Shown: positions 25,499 through 34,013 of the stretch, piece by piece | How positions within the stretch are numbered: the first letter of the stretch is position 1 | Layout of the letters: each line of letters begins with the position of its first letter | NCBI GenBank assembly: GCA_005777185.1 | Contig: SXNL01000232.1 | Coordinates: 1-46,983, forward strand | Length of the DNA stretch: 46,983 nt | Direction of reading: 5' to 3' | Origin: Myxococcales bacterium | GTDB lineage: Bacteria; Myxococcota_A; Polyangia; Polyangiales; Polyangiaceae | Made by a program: the position numbers and the translations under genes | Notes under the pieces: model-generated | The model's input: only the letters and a program-made list of their open reading frames with translations | Told to the model about the DNA's origin: nothing | The model's database searches: none

Positions 25499-26773
25499 AT
25501 GGAAGAGGAGACCAGCGAATCAGCGGTGACGGTCGATCTCGTGCCCGCGTGGCGGGGCGAGGCGTGGGCCGTCGAGATCCAGGACAGCGAGGGCGCGCGC
25601 CAGGTGCCCATCACCGGGCGGATGACCCTGGGGACGTCGCGATCGGCGCAGATCCGGGTCTTCGATCCGATGGTCAGCTCGCTCCACTGCGAGGTCCAGC
25701 GTCTCGGCGGCGGCCTCGTCGTCCAGGACACGGGCTCCAAGAACGGCACCTTCGTGGGCGGCGCGCGCGTGGATCGTGCGTGGGGAGGTGGGGGCACGAC
25801 CGTCGTCATCGGACAGACCACCTTGACCTTCGTGTGCGAGGACGTGGAGGGCCATGAGCTGCCCCGCGAGGCCGCCCCGCTTTCCGGACTGGCGGGCGGC
25901 TCTCTCGCGATGCGCCGCCTGGGCGCTCGCGTACGGGTCCTCGCGAAGCAGTCGTCGCCCGTACTCGTCATGGGCGAGACGGGTACCGGAAAGGAGCTCG
26001 TGGCACGCGCCCTCCACGTCGAGGGGAGCCGTGTGGACGCCCCCTTCATCGCGCTCAACGTGGCCGCGCTCCCGCGCGAGCTGGTGGAGAGCGAGCTCTT
26101 CGGGCACGAGCGGGGTGCGTTCACCGGAGCCATCGCGCGTCGTCGCGGCGCATTCAAGGAGGCGGCGGGCGGCACGCTCTTCCTCGACGAGGTGGGCGAG
26201 CTGCCGCTCGACGCGCAGCCCAAGCTGCTCCGGGCGCTCGACGGTTACGAGGTGCGCGCGGTAGGGAGCCACGGCGCTGGGCAGCGGCACGACGCGCGCA
26301 TCGTCGCGGCGACCCACGTCGCGCTCGAGCAGCGCGTGCTCATCGGCCAGTTCCGGCGCGATCTGTTTCACCGGCTCGAGGTCTACGTCCTGGAGATCCC
26401 ACCGCTCCGCGAGCGGCGCGGCGACGTCGGCGCGATCGCGCGGGTCATCCTCGAGCGAGCCATGCACGAGCTGGGGCCGCGCGAGCTGACCCCGCGCGCG
26501 CTCGCGAGGTTGGTGGCGCACGACTGGCCAGGAAATGTGCGCGAGCTCAGGAACGTCATCCTCCGCGCGGCCGCCGAGCCGGATCGTCCGAGGATCGACG
26601 CGGACGCCGTTGATCGAGCCATTCGGGGCCGCAAGTCGGTGCGTCCTGCCAGCCTCTCGACCGGTGCCGCGAGGGCGCTACTCGTGGAGCAGCGAGGGAA
26701 CATCAGCCGCGCGGCGCGCGCCGCCGGCGTCTCGCGCTCGAGCTTCCGCCGTCTCATCGGCGAGGGGGCGTGA
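25499..26773 (+). CDS. FHA-domain sigma54-dependent transcription activator
   Basis: A 424-residue activator of sigma54 RNA polymerase. An N-terminal FHA domain (about 28-110; LGTSRSAQIRV, SSLHCEVQ and GSKNGTFV motifs) should sense a phosphothreonine. The AAA+ domain (about 125-365) has Walker A GETGTGKE near 159-166, the sigma54-contact loop GAFTGA near 206-211, Walker B LFLDE, and FRRDLFHRLEVY with arginine fingers. A Fis-type helix-turn-helix ends the protein (GNISRAARAAGVSRSSFRRL). All catalytic motifs are intact. Myxobacteria have many such FHA activators acting downstream of Ser/Thr kinases; no kinase gene is next to this one. It starts 131 bases after the giant TPR gene and may be part of its transcript or control nearby genes. 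Confidence 0.9.
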   Translation: MEEETSESAVTVDLVPAWRGEAWAVEIQDSEGARQVPITGRMTLGTSRSAQIRVFDPMVSSLHCEVQRLGGGLVVQDTGSKNGTFVGGARVDRAWGGGGTTVVIGQTTLTFVCEDVEGHELPREAAPLSGLAGGSLAMRRLGARVRVLAKQSSPVLVMGETGTGKELVARALHVEGSRVDAPFIALNVAALPRELVESELFGHERGAFTGAIARRRGAFKEAAGGTLFLDEVGELPLDAQPKLLRALDGYEVRAVGSHGAGQRHDARIVAATHVALEQRVLIGQFRRDLFHRLEVYVLEIPPLRERRGDVGAIARVILERAMHELGPRELTPRALARLVAHDWPGNVRELRNVILRAAAEPDRPRIDADAVDRAIRGRKSVRPASLSTGAARALLVEQRGNISRAARAAGVSRSSFRRLIGEGA

Positions 26774-26813
26774 GTTCTTTCCGCTTCGTGCAGACCGATG
26801 GTACTAGGACGCT

Positions 26814-28118
26814 GTGCGGCCCCTCCGCTCTTGCGTGGCCTTGCTCCCGTTCCTCGCGCTCTCCGCGAGCGCGCCCGCCTGCCGATGCACGAGGGTTACG
26901 CCCGGAGCCGCCCAGGTGGACGCAGGGCCGAGCGGCGCCCCACACGACGACGCGAGCGCGCGGGCGCCCTTCGTCGGTTCGCTCCCGATCGCGGCGATGC
27001 TGGTCGGGGAGGAAGAGGTCCTTGCCGGGGCTCTCGCTGTCGTGCGGAAGAGCGTGGACGTCGCCGTGCTTGGCGCGGAGGGACCGCGCTCCGGGCCAGT
27101 CGCCGCGCTGCGGGATGTGGCGTGGCTCTCCGACGCCGATCTTCGGCTGGGTGGCTCCCGGCAGAGCCCCATCCTCGTTTTCCGGGGCCTCGTCTCCGGG
27201 AAGCGGCGAAGGGCCGGCGTCTTCCTGAGTGAGGCGTTCCTGCCTGCGGGCGAGCCGGCCGTTATCGAGGCGTCGCACTGCGTGTCGGGGCGCCACCTCG
27301 CGTGGCTCGAGCCGGGAGGGCATGAACTCGTGCGGCGCACGCGGGAGACTTCGGCGCGCTTCAAGCTGGGGACGGTCGATCCGGACGCGACGCTCGCATG
27401 CGGTGACACGCTCGACTGGGTGCTCGTGGATCGCGACGGGGATCACGACGTCGTCACCGCGCGGGCCCACCAGGACGGTGGCGCGGCGCCGCGCGAGGCG
27501 CTCTTCCGGGATGCCGAGGACGACGAGACGCGTGAGGTCCTCGCGCTGCCCCGGGGCGACGAGGCGACGTTCCTGCGCGTGGGCCAGGCCGGGAGCCTCT
27601 CCCTTCGACGCATCGGCACACCGGCGCGCCCTCCGCGCACGCTGGCGACTCGTGTGGACCGAGAGGACGACGTCGTCGCGGCGCTCGCAGGTGATGCCGG
27701 CGTCGTCGTGGTCGTGACCCACGAGGAGGATGTCGGGTGCGACGGGGGAGCGCCCACACCACGCGTGGACGCGGTGGCCGTCGACGATACCAGGGACACC
27801 CTCGTCACGCTCGCCGCTGCGACCTGCGGTCGCGAGCGAGGACCGTTCTTCGTGAACACCCTGGCCGATGGCTCGTGGGCGATCGCATGGGTGGAGCGTG
27901 CCGCGACCCGCGGGCGGACCACGGCGCCGATCGTCGGGGTGCGCCACGCGATCCTGCAGCGGGCAGCGCTTCCCTTGACCGGCGAGACCTCGCTATCGGC
28001 GGATGGCGTGGCCGACGCGAAGTGTGGTAAGAAGCGTTGCGCCTTCGTCGCGCTCGAGCGGCCTCGGGGCCAGGACGACTCCCAGCCGGAGCCCCTCCGC
28101 GCCCACTTCTACCCGTAG
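26814..28118 (+). CDS. Exported protein of unknown function
   Basis: A 434-residue predicted exported protein. The GTG start at 26814 begins a signal sequence (RPLRSCVALLPFLALSASA) ending near APAC, which may be a lipobox, though with proline at -2 it is atypical. The rest is rich in beta-strand-type sequence, with WLEPGG, TLDWVLVDRDGDHDVVTA and WAIAWVER, reminiscent of repeated propeller blades, and two cysteine pairs. No catalytic motif or named family is recognisable. It lies 40 bases after the sigma54 activator. A TACTAG box six bases before the GTG suggests a leaderless transcript but the -35 is poor. Confidence 0.7.
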   Translation: MRPLRSCVALLPFLALSASAPACRCTRVTPGAAQVDAGPSGAPHDDASARAPFVGSLPIAAMLVGEEEVLAGALAVVRKSVDVAVLGAEGPRSGPVAALRDVAWLSDADLRLGGSRQSPILVFRGLVSGKRRRAGVFLSEAFLPAGEPAVIEASHCVSGRHLAWLEPGGHELVRRTRETSARFKLGTVDPDATLACGDTLDWVLVDRDGDHDVVTARAHQDGGAAPREALFRDAEDDETREVLALPRGDEATFLRVGQAGSLSLRRIGTPARPPRTLATRVDREDDVVAALAGDAGVVVVVTHEEDVGCDGGAPTPRVDAVAVDDTRDTLVTLAAATCGRERGPFFVNTLADGSWAIAWVERAATRGRTTAPIVGVRHAILQRAALPLTGETSLSADGVADAKCGKKRCAFVALERPRGQDDSQPEPLRAHFYP

Positions 28119-28167
28119 CGCCAGTCCTCGCCCAGCACGCGCGAGAGAGCCTCCCACCCCTCGCCAG

Positions 28168-29313
28168 TCAGAACCGGCCGACGACGTTCACGCCCTGCTC
28201 GGTGCCCGTGTAGTAAGGCGTGATGAGCGGCCTGGCCGCTGCCGGGTCCTTCTTCGGGGCGAACATGTACCAACCCGCTGCGGTGGCGAGGCCGAGGATG
28301 CCCACGACGAGGGAGACGTTGCCGAGGGTCGCGTCGGTGTTCACCTTGTCGACGTTGTCCTGGTACGTGGCGCAGGCGGCCTTGAACGCCTCGGCGCCCG
28401 GCTGCGTGGACACGCAGACGCCAGCGCCCGTGCTGTCCTTGCCGTTCTTGAAACCGCGCTGGTCGGCCTTGGTGCGGATGTCGTCCCCGACGGTCTTCTG
28501 CGAGTCCTCCGCGCTGCCCTTCGCGATGAGGAACACCACGGAGAGCAAGAGGCCCGTCGCCCCGACGCCGCCACCGATGTACACCGGGAGCATGTTCTTG
28601 GGGGGCTTGAGGAGGTTCTTCGCAGAGAACGTCTGCGTCCCCGTATCCGCCGGGGTGGTGTTCGCAGGGGGCGCGGCGGGTGGCGCGGCCGCGGGCGCGG
28701 TAGGCGCGGGCGCGATGGGGACCACCGCCACGGGCGGGGGCAGGGGAGTCGCGCTCTTCTCGCCGAACTTGGCCTGCACCTTCGCCCCAGCCGCGACCGT
28801 GACCTTGACCGTCTCCGTATTCCCGTCCTTGGTCCCCTTCAGCGTGCGCGCGCCCACCTCGGCGTCGACGGCCTCGTTGATTGGCAGGACGCCGAGGCGA
28901 TCGCTCTCGAGGAACACCTCCGTGCCCGCCGGCCCGCTCACTTCTACCTTGCCGAGCTTGGCCTTGGCATCCGCCAGGCCCTTCTCGGCCTCGGCCTTCT
29001 GCTCGGGCGTGAGGGTCGTGCCCTCGCGCAGGTATTGCTGGAAGAGCCTCGACGCCTCCAGCGGGTGGCTGCTCTTGAGGTTCGACTGCGCGAGGTTGAG
29101 CAGCACCGCGGGGTGCTTCTTGAGGGCGTAGGCCTGCGTGAACTTCAGTCGGGCGGACTCGAACTGACCCTTGTCGTAGAGGGCGACGCCCTCCTTGAAG
29201 CGGTCACGCGCCTCCTTTGTGACCTCGTCGTCCACCTGGGCGAAGGCGGGGACGTTCATCGCGATGGGGGCGAACGTCAGAAGAAGGATCTGTGCGATGA
29301 CACGGGTTCTCAT
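28168..29313 (-). CDS. TPR/PEGA-like exported membrane protein
   Basis: A 381-residue protein with a signal peptide (MRTRVIAQILLLTFAPIAM, cut after PAFA). A TPR pair at about 30-110 (ARDRFKEGVALYDKGQFESA) is followed by a PEGA-like beta domain at about 120-180 (GKVEVSGPAGTEVFLESDRLG). Then come an Ala/Pro linker, a hydrophobic helix near 245-265 (YIGGGVGATGLLLSVVFLIA), a loop with two cysteines, a second helix near 325-345, and a tail of about 35 residues. This layout recurs in myxobacterial gene families of unknown function that work with Ser/Thr kinases and surface complexes. A GGGGAGGAG ribosome site precedes the ATG. It is 28 bases after the upstream gene, so they form one operon. Confidence 0.8.
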   Translation of the reverse strand: MRTRVIAQILLLTFAPIAMNVPAFAQVDDEVTKEARDRFKEGVALYDKGQFESARLKFTQAYALKKHPAVLLNLAQSNLKSSHPLEASRLFQQYLREGTTLTPEQKAEAEKGLADAKAKLGKVEVSGPAGTEVFLESDRLGVLPINEAVDAEVGARTLKGTKDGNTETVKVTVAAGAKVQAKFGEKSATPLPPPVAVVPIAPAPTAPAAAPPAAPPANTTPADTGTQTFSAKNLLKPPKNMLPVYIGGGVGATGLLLSVVFLIAKGSAEDSQKTVGDDIRTKADQRGFKNGKDSTGAGVCVSTQPGAEAFKAACATYQDNVDKVNTDATLGNVSLVVGILGLATAAGWYMFAPKKDPAAARPLITPYYTGTEQGVNVVGRF

Positions 29314-29341
29314 GCAGGGCGCTCCTCCCCTCGATCGAACG

Positions 29342-30256
29342 TCAGAAGGGTGTGTCCCGGACGATACCTGCTCCGGACCCTCGCGGGGCGGTTTTCGGTT
29401 CGGTCGCGGTCGGCGCCGGGGGAGCGGCGCTCACGGTCGCGGTGGCCGGCGCGACCGTCGTTGCGGCCGCGGGTGGCGTGGCTTGGGGCGCCTTCGGGGT
29501 GGTGGGCTCGGGAGGGGGTGCCTTCGCCCCGGAGCCCTTGGCGGCAGGCTCGCCGTGCCCTGCCTTGCCGGGGCCAGGAGGCTCCGCCACGTGGCCCGCC
29601 TTCGGTCCCTCGGAGCCACCCGCCTTCGCGGATGGCTCTGCGCGGCCCGCCTTCGCGGGATCGGGCGGGACCTTGGGCAGGTCGACAGCCTTCGGTTCCG
29701 CGCGCGCGGTGTCCACCGGCCTCGCAGACGCGGCCTGCGTCGTCACGCGGGGTGGCTCCACGGTCGCGGGAGGGGGGATGGCCTCGAGTCGGCCCTTCCC
29801 GTCGCCGACCTCGGTCGGCACAGGCTTCACCTCTGACGAGGACACCCGCATGCTGTTGGTCGCCGCGATTCCGATCCCGATCAAGGCGAGAACGCCGACC
29901 GCCGCGTAGACGAGGCCGCGTCCGGACTTCTTCGGGATGGTGTCCTCGTCGAGGTGCGAATCGTTCAGCGGTGCCGCTGCGCGAGCCGACATCCCGGCCG
30001 CTGGCGACTTCACGGCCAGAGGCAACGTCTTGGCGAGGTTGATCAGCGCGTCGGCACCAACCTTCGGCACCGGATCCAGCTTCAGGGTGGCGGGCGCGGT
30101 GAGCGCCGCGAGCTCGTCCTTCAGCGTCGACGCGCCGGCCTTGATCTCGGCCTCGTCCAGATCGTCCCACGAGGGCCGAAAGGAGTCCGCGATCCGATCG
30201 GCGTCCTCCTCGGTGAGGTCACCCTTCTCGATTCCCGACGGCTCCCGTGCTTCCAA
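29342..30256 (-). CDS. Single-TM Ala/Pro-rich protein, TTG start
   Basis: A 304-residue protein with an acidic cytoplasmic head of about 115 residues, one TM helix (GLVYAAVGVLALIGIGIAA, about 116-134), and an extended periplasmic tail very rich in Ala, Pro, Lys and Gly. No enzyme motif is seen. The start codon is TTG at 30256, chosen because a perfect AAGGAGG ribosome site lies five bases upstream and no ATG or GTG is better placed. The long flexible tail resembles cell-wall-spanning linkers of TonB- or MotB-type proteins, without their end domains. Co-transcribed with the TPR/PEGA-like gene, which probably encodes a partner. Confidence 0.75.
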   Translation of the reverse strand: MEAREPSGIEKGDLTEEDADRIADSFRPSWDDLDEAEIKAGASTLKDELAALTAPATLKLDPVPKVGADALINLAKTLPLAVKSPAAGMSARAAAPLNDSHLDEDTIPKKSGRGLVYAAVGVLALIGIGIAATNSMRVSSSEVKPVPTEVGDGKGRLEAIPPPATVEPPRVTTQAASARPVDTARAEPKAVDLPKVPPDPAKAGRAEPSAKAGGSEGPKAGHVAEPPGPGKAGHGEPAAKGSGAKAPPPEPTTPKAPQATPPAAATTVAPATATVSAAPPAPTATEPKTAPRGSGAGIVRDTPF

Positions 30257-30403
30257 GCGATCCTCCTTGTGTCCGGGCGACAGCGATTCGCACGGATGCT
30301 AACACCTGCGCCCGTCGCGCAAGCCGCACCACGAATAGGTAGCGCGGTGATGCCCGAGAAGGCGAGCGCCGCGAGTGAGGTAGGACAGAGTAGGATAGCG
30401 CCG

Positions 30404-30862
30404 TCACTCGAACTCCTTCTTCAGGACGTCGTCCCACTCGTCCGCGACCTTCCCGACCGTCTCCAGGAGATCCTCGAACTCCTCGTAGTCGAGACCCGAG
30501 AGCCGACGGAGCGCGCGCACGAACACCTCGTCCCGCTGAGCGTCGATCGCGAACGCGGCGTCGCTCGTCGTCAGGAACGAGAGCTCCAGGATGCGCCGGT
30601 AGAGAGCCTCGCGCCCGATCTTCGGTACGGTCATCACGGGCGCCAGGAAGAGGATGACGCCGTGGTCTTCCAGGACGTTGATGCCGACGCTGGCAGAGCC
30701 CTTACGCACCTGCGTGTACCCGGCCTCGTCGAGCGGGTCGAGCGTCATCGACGACCGGGTTCCGTACTTCGCGATGTATGCGTTCACCATGGCGGATGCC
30801 TCGGAGAACACCTGCCCGGTGGCACGATCGGCGTAGATGGGCTTGGTGGCAGGGTCAGTCAC
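30404..30862 (-). CDS. YbjN / CesT-like chaperone-fold protein
   Basis: A 152-residue protein that resembles the YbjN and type III secretion chaperone (CesT) fold. It has an alpha-beta pattern with GSASVGINVLEDHGVILFLAPV strands, then helical REALYRRILELSFLTTSDAAFAID and an acidic C-terminal helix. Proteins of this fold bind peptides or partners; the partner is not known. The frame is open to 30919, but a GTG at 30862 has an AGAGG site, and an excellent promoter (TTGCGA, 18 bases, TATGAT) overlaps the possible ATG at 30886, which rules that start out. It is separated by 147 bases from the next minus-strand gene. Confidence 0.75.
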   Translation of the reverse strand: MTDPATKPIYADRATGQVFSEASAMVNAYIAKYGTRSSMTLDPLDEAGYTQVRKGSASVGINVLEDHGVILFLAPVMTVPKIGREALYRRILELSFLTTSDAAFAIDAQRDEVFVRALRRLSGLDYEEFEDLLETVGKVADEWDDVLKKEFE

Positions 30863-30884
30863 GACGGCACCTCTTCTCGCGCGC

Positions 30885-30914
30885 ATCATACATAGCGCTT
30901 GCCTACGCTCGCAA
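30885..30914 (-). promoter_or_regulatory. Predicted promoter of the YbjN-like gene
   Basis: TTGCGA (30914-30909) and TATGAT (30890-30885) on the minus strand, spacer 18 bases. The start site falls near 30878, giving a leader of about 16 bases that contains the AGAGG ribosome site before the GTG at 30862. Confidence 0.55.
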
Positions 30915-31007
30915 CCCACGCTTGCCGCCGGTCACCCGACGGCTGGCGCTTGCGGCTCGGCGCGCTCGCTCGACGCGAGGAAACGTGGGAGAGTGCCTGC
31001 GCTCGCG

Positions 31008-32633
31008 ATGGTCCGCCCCCACGTCCTCGTCGTCCTCGCGGGTCTCGCCACCGCCTGCTCGTCGACCCGGCAACCATCCGCCGACGCGGGAACCGCCGCC
31101 GAGGGCGACGTCGCCCGCGCCGAGGCGATCCTCCGGGCCCCCGAGCTCCCGGCCCGCCCCGAGCTGATCGCGATAGAGGCGAGCGTCGAGGCCCAGGCTC
31201 TCCGCGAGGGAGCGGGGGCGCGCTCGGTCACCCTGCACGTGACGGCGGCGCGGCTCCTCGAGCGTTCGTGGCGCCTCGAGCACCGCGAGGAGGACGCGAA
31301 GCAGGCGCTGGAGATCTACCGCCTCGCGTCGTTGCACCTCGAAACACCCGGGGCGTGCGACGCCGCGCTCCGCCTGGCGCTACTCTCCGGGGAGATCGCG
31401 CGCGATGCCGGGCGCACGTACGCCGAGCTCTACCGCGTGGAGCGGCGCAGCGCGCCCAGGGACGCGGGCTCCGTGCTCTGCCCGGAGGTCTCGTCGCAGA
31501 TGGGGCTCCTCGAGGCCTTCCGTCCCCCGCCCTCCGTGCTCGCCGCGATCGACCAGGGCCTTCAGGGGGAGGGGGACGTGCTCGCAGGCATGGACGCGTC
31601 CGTCCGTGTCTCGACCACTCCCAAGATCGTGCGCGTCGAGCAGTGGTCCGGCGAGGAGGGCGCGCGCGTCGTCGTCACGCTCGATCGGCCCGCGCGCTTC
31701 CGCGCGGGCGACGAGGCCTCCGCCGGCGGGAAGGGCGCGCGTACCTTCGTTGAGCTGGACGGCACCGACATCGGCACCCTCGCGCGGGACGTACCCATGG
31801 GCGGCGTCGTCACCCGGGCCAAGGTCGAGGGTACCGTCTCCGGGGCGCGCGTCGTGCTGGAGCTCGGCGGCCCGGCCTACCGGAAGGTCTTCCACCTCCT
31901 GGAGCCGTTCCGCGTCGTCATCGACATCGCGAGGAACCCGCCCGGCATGCTCCCCAAGGGGAAGCGCGCTGTGAACCGCATCGTCCTCGATCCGGGTCAC
32001 GGCGGCACCGATCCGGGCGCGATCGGGCCGGCGGGCGCGAAGGAGAAGGACGTCACCCTCGACATCGCGCACCGCGCCGCGCCCGTGCTGGCGAAGTTCG
32101 GCATGCAGGTGACGTTGACCCGCGACGACGATCGCCTGGTCTCCCTGGAGGAGCGGACGGCGCGCGCGAACTCCTTCGGCGCGGACCTCTTCGTCTCGAT
32201 CCATTGCAACGCCTCCGAGAACCACGCGCGCCACGGTGTGGAGACGTACGTGCTCGACACGACCACGAGCGACATCGCCAACCGGGTCGCCGCGCGCGAG
32301 AACGCCACCAGCCAGGCCGCCAACGCGGAGCTCGGATCGATCCTGGCGAACATGCGCCTCGCAGACCAGGCGTCGCGCTCCACCAAGCTCGCCGAGCTCC
32401 TCCAGAAGTCGGCGCTCGCGTCGCTCCACGCGCGGTACCCCGACGTGACCGACGGCGGCGTGCACACGGCGGGGTTCTACGTGTTGGTCGGCGCGCGGAT
32501 GCCCGGTGTGCTGTTCGAGACGAGCTACATCTCCAACCCGAAGGAGGAGGCTCGCCTCGTCTCGCCCGAGTACAAGGACGCGCTCGTGGACGCGATCGTG
32601 AACGCGATCCGCGCCTACCGGGAAGGCCGCTGA
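31008..32633 (+). CDS. N-acetylmuramoyl-L-alanine amidase lipoprotein (AMIN + Amidase_3)
   Basis: A 541-residue zinc amidase that cleaves the bond between N-acetylmuramic acid and the peptide stem of peptidoglycan, as AmiC/AmiB do in cell separation. The signal sequence (RPHVLVVLAGLATAC) gives a lipid cysteine at about residue 17. A helical region follows, then an AMIN domain (about 205-310) that targets the enzyme to septal wall or pili, then Amidase_3 (about 323-538). Zinc ligands and catalytic residues are present: His in DPGHGG, Glu in SLEERTARAN, His in SIHCNA, and Glu in FETSYISN. The start at 31008 is chosen because it directly precedes the signal sequence. Being lipid-anchored is unusual for E. 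coli enzymes but common in this group. Confidence 0.92.
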   Translation: MVRPHVLVVLAGLATACSSTRQPSADAGTAAEGDVARAEAILRAPELPARPELIAIEASVEAQALREGAGARSVTLHVTAARLLERSWRLEHREEDAKQALEIYRLASLHLETPGACDAALRLALLSGEIARDAGRTYAELYRVERRSAPRDAGSVLCPEVSSQMGLLEAFRPPPSVLAAIDQGLQGEGDVLAGMDASVRVSTTPKIVRVEQWSGEEGARVVVTLDRPARFRAGDEASAGGKGARTFVELDGTDIGTLARDVPMGGVVTRAKVEGTVSGARVVLELGGPAYRKVFHLLEPFRVVIDIARNPPGMLPKGKRAVNRIVLDPGHGGTDPGAIGPAGAKEKDVTLDIAHRAAPVLAKFGMQVTLTRDDDRLVSLEERTARANSFGADLFVSIHCNASENHARHGVETYVLDTTTSDIANRVAARENATSQAANAELGSILANMRLADQASRSTKLAELLQKSALASLHARYPDVTDGGVHTAGFYVLVGARMPGVLFETSYISNPKEEARLVSPEYKDALVDAIVNAIRAYREGR

Positions 32634-32637
32634 GGCG

Positions 32638-33501
32638 TCACGCGCCGGGCGCGTCCTCGCTCCGCCACGCGGTTCCGCGGAGCACGTAGCGGGAGCCGCC
32701 CGGAACGCGCCGCTCTCGCACATCGTGCTCGGGATCACCGGGCAGGACCAGCGCCAGGGTTGGGCCCGCGGCGTCTGCGTGCTCGACGAGCTGTGGGCAG
32801 ATCGGGTCGAGGCAGGCCGCTCGCCCGATCGCGAGCGCCTCCTCCACGTCGCGCGCGCCCGCGAGGATCTCGAGCGTGCGGTGCGTGGGCGGGAACAGCG
32901 TCACCTCGCCCGCGTCGAAGCGCGCGAGGATGTCGGCGGCGCTGGCCCAGAAGCTCCGGACGGTCTCCCGGAGGTCGTGCGCGCCCTCCTGACCGTCCGG
33001 GCATCGCGCCAGGAAGAACCGCGTGTCGAAGCGGCGGCTCTCCGCCGCCGGCGTGATCCACCGCGCGAACGGGACGAGGGCCGCGGCGTCGAGTCGAAGC
33101 GACTCGCCACGGAGGAGGTCCTCGAGGGGCGATCGACCCGCGGATGCGCGCAGACCGATGGCGCGCTCGTGTGAGATGGGAGGAAGTGCATGCATAATAC
33201 ATGCTTCCTCCAGTGTCTCGCGGCACGCCGCGACGAAGGCGGCCCGGGCGTCTGCGTCGCTGTCTCGCCACGCCGCAGGCATCTCGGCGGGGAAGCGGGC
33301 CACGTCTTCCCAGCCCGGCGCCCGATCGGAGGCCTCCACCTTGCCGCCGGGGAACACGACGGCGCCTCCCATGAACGAGCTCTCGCGGCTGCGCTGCACG
33401 CAGAAGATCTCGACGCCGCCTCCCGCGTCGCGCAGCAATACGAGCGTGGCCGCGCTCCTCGGCGGGGCCGCCGCTCGTGCCGGATCGAGCTCGAGGCTCA
33501 T
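32638..33501 (-). CDS. NUDIX hydrolase, NUDT19/CoA-diphosphatase-like
   Basis: A 287-residue NUDIX protein. The family pattern is split, as in the NUDT19-type group: VVFPGGKVEASD near residue 50, an insert of about 35 residues, then the catalytic helix RETLEEACI near 95. Glutamates for metal binding are present, but the glycine that normally follows REXXEE is cysteine. The middle part (RWITPAAESRRFDTRFFLA) also fits this group, whose members split acyl-CoA or other nucleoside diphosphates. The ATG overlaps the stop of the upstream gene (ATGA), so it is translated as the last gene of the rib-nusB operon. A 33-base near-palindrome (33179-33211) covers the codons just after the catalytic motif. 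Confidence 0.85.
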   Translation of the reverse strand: MSLELDPARAAAPPRSAATLVLLRDAGGGVEIFCVQRSRESSFMGGAVVFPGGKVEASDRAPGWEDVARFPAEMPAAWRDSDADARAAFVAACRETLEEACIMHALPPISHERAIGLRASAGRSPLEDLLRGESLRLDAAALVPFARWITPAAESRRFDTRFFLARCPDGQEGAHDLRETVRSFWASAADILARFDAGEVTLFPPTHRTLEILAGARDVEEALAIGRAACLDPICPQLVEHADAAGPTLALVLPGDPEHDVRERRVPGGSRYVLRGTAWRSEDAPGA

Positions 33502-34013
33502 GTGCGCCTTGCCCTCCGGCGCTCGTCGTCACGGCGCGTGAGGATACCTTCCTGTCCGGCCGCGTGCTCCACCCACGTGATGCTGATCTCCGGATCGATC
33601 GCCGCGATGTGCAGCACGACCTCGGCTGCCATGTCGATGGGGAGGGCGCCATCGTGCCTGCCCGGCAGCTCGATGAACACGCGCTTGGCGCGGAGATCGT
33701 CGAGCGCGCGCAGCAGGGCCCCGAGCACAGCGTCGAAGCGCGTCTTGTCGAAGTCCCGCCGTCGTCCCGCCCCGAGCACGAGGACCTTGTCGAACGGCGT
33801 GCGCGGGCGACCCGCCACGAGCAGCGTCTCGCCGAGCTTGCCCGTCAGGAAGCCTTCCTCGGCGAGCCGTGACAGGGCGCCGTGGAGCCGGTAATCGACG
33901 AGGCCGCTCGTCCCGGTGAACGGTCGCACGTCTTCCCAGACACCGACCACGAGGAGCTCCGCGCGGCTCGCGTCGAGCGCACGGAGCTCCGGGGCGACGA
34001 AGACGAGCTCCAC
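33498..34013 (-). CDS. Stand-alone M17 leucyl-aminopeptidase N-terminal domain
   Basis: A 171-residue protein that matches only the N-terminal, macro-like domain of M17 leucyl aminopeptidases: RAELLVVGVWED, GKLGETLLVAGRP, DKVLVLGAGRRRDFDKTRFD. The catalytic C-terminal domain, with its two-metal site, is absent, and the following DNA codes for the NUDIX protein. So it cannot be a peptidase; it may bind a nucleotide or ligand or DNA, as this domain does in PepA. It starts with GTG directly after the nusB stop (TGAGTG) and ends in an ATGA overlap with the next gene, so it is translationally coupled on both sides. Confidence 0.75.
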   Translation of the reverse strand: MELVFVAPELRALDASRAELLVVGVWEDVRPFTGTSGLVDYRLHGALSRLAEEGFLTGKLGETLLVAGRPRTPFDKVLVLGAGRRRDFDKTRFDAVLGALLRALDDLRAKRVFIELPGRHDGALPIDMAAEVVLHIAAIDPEISITWVEHAAGQEGILTRRDDERRRARRT

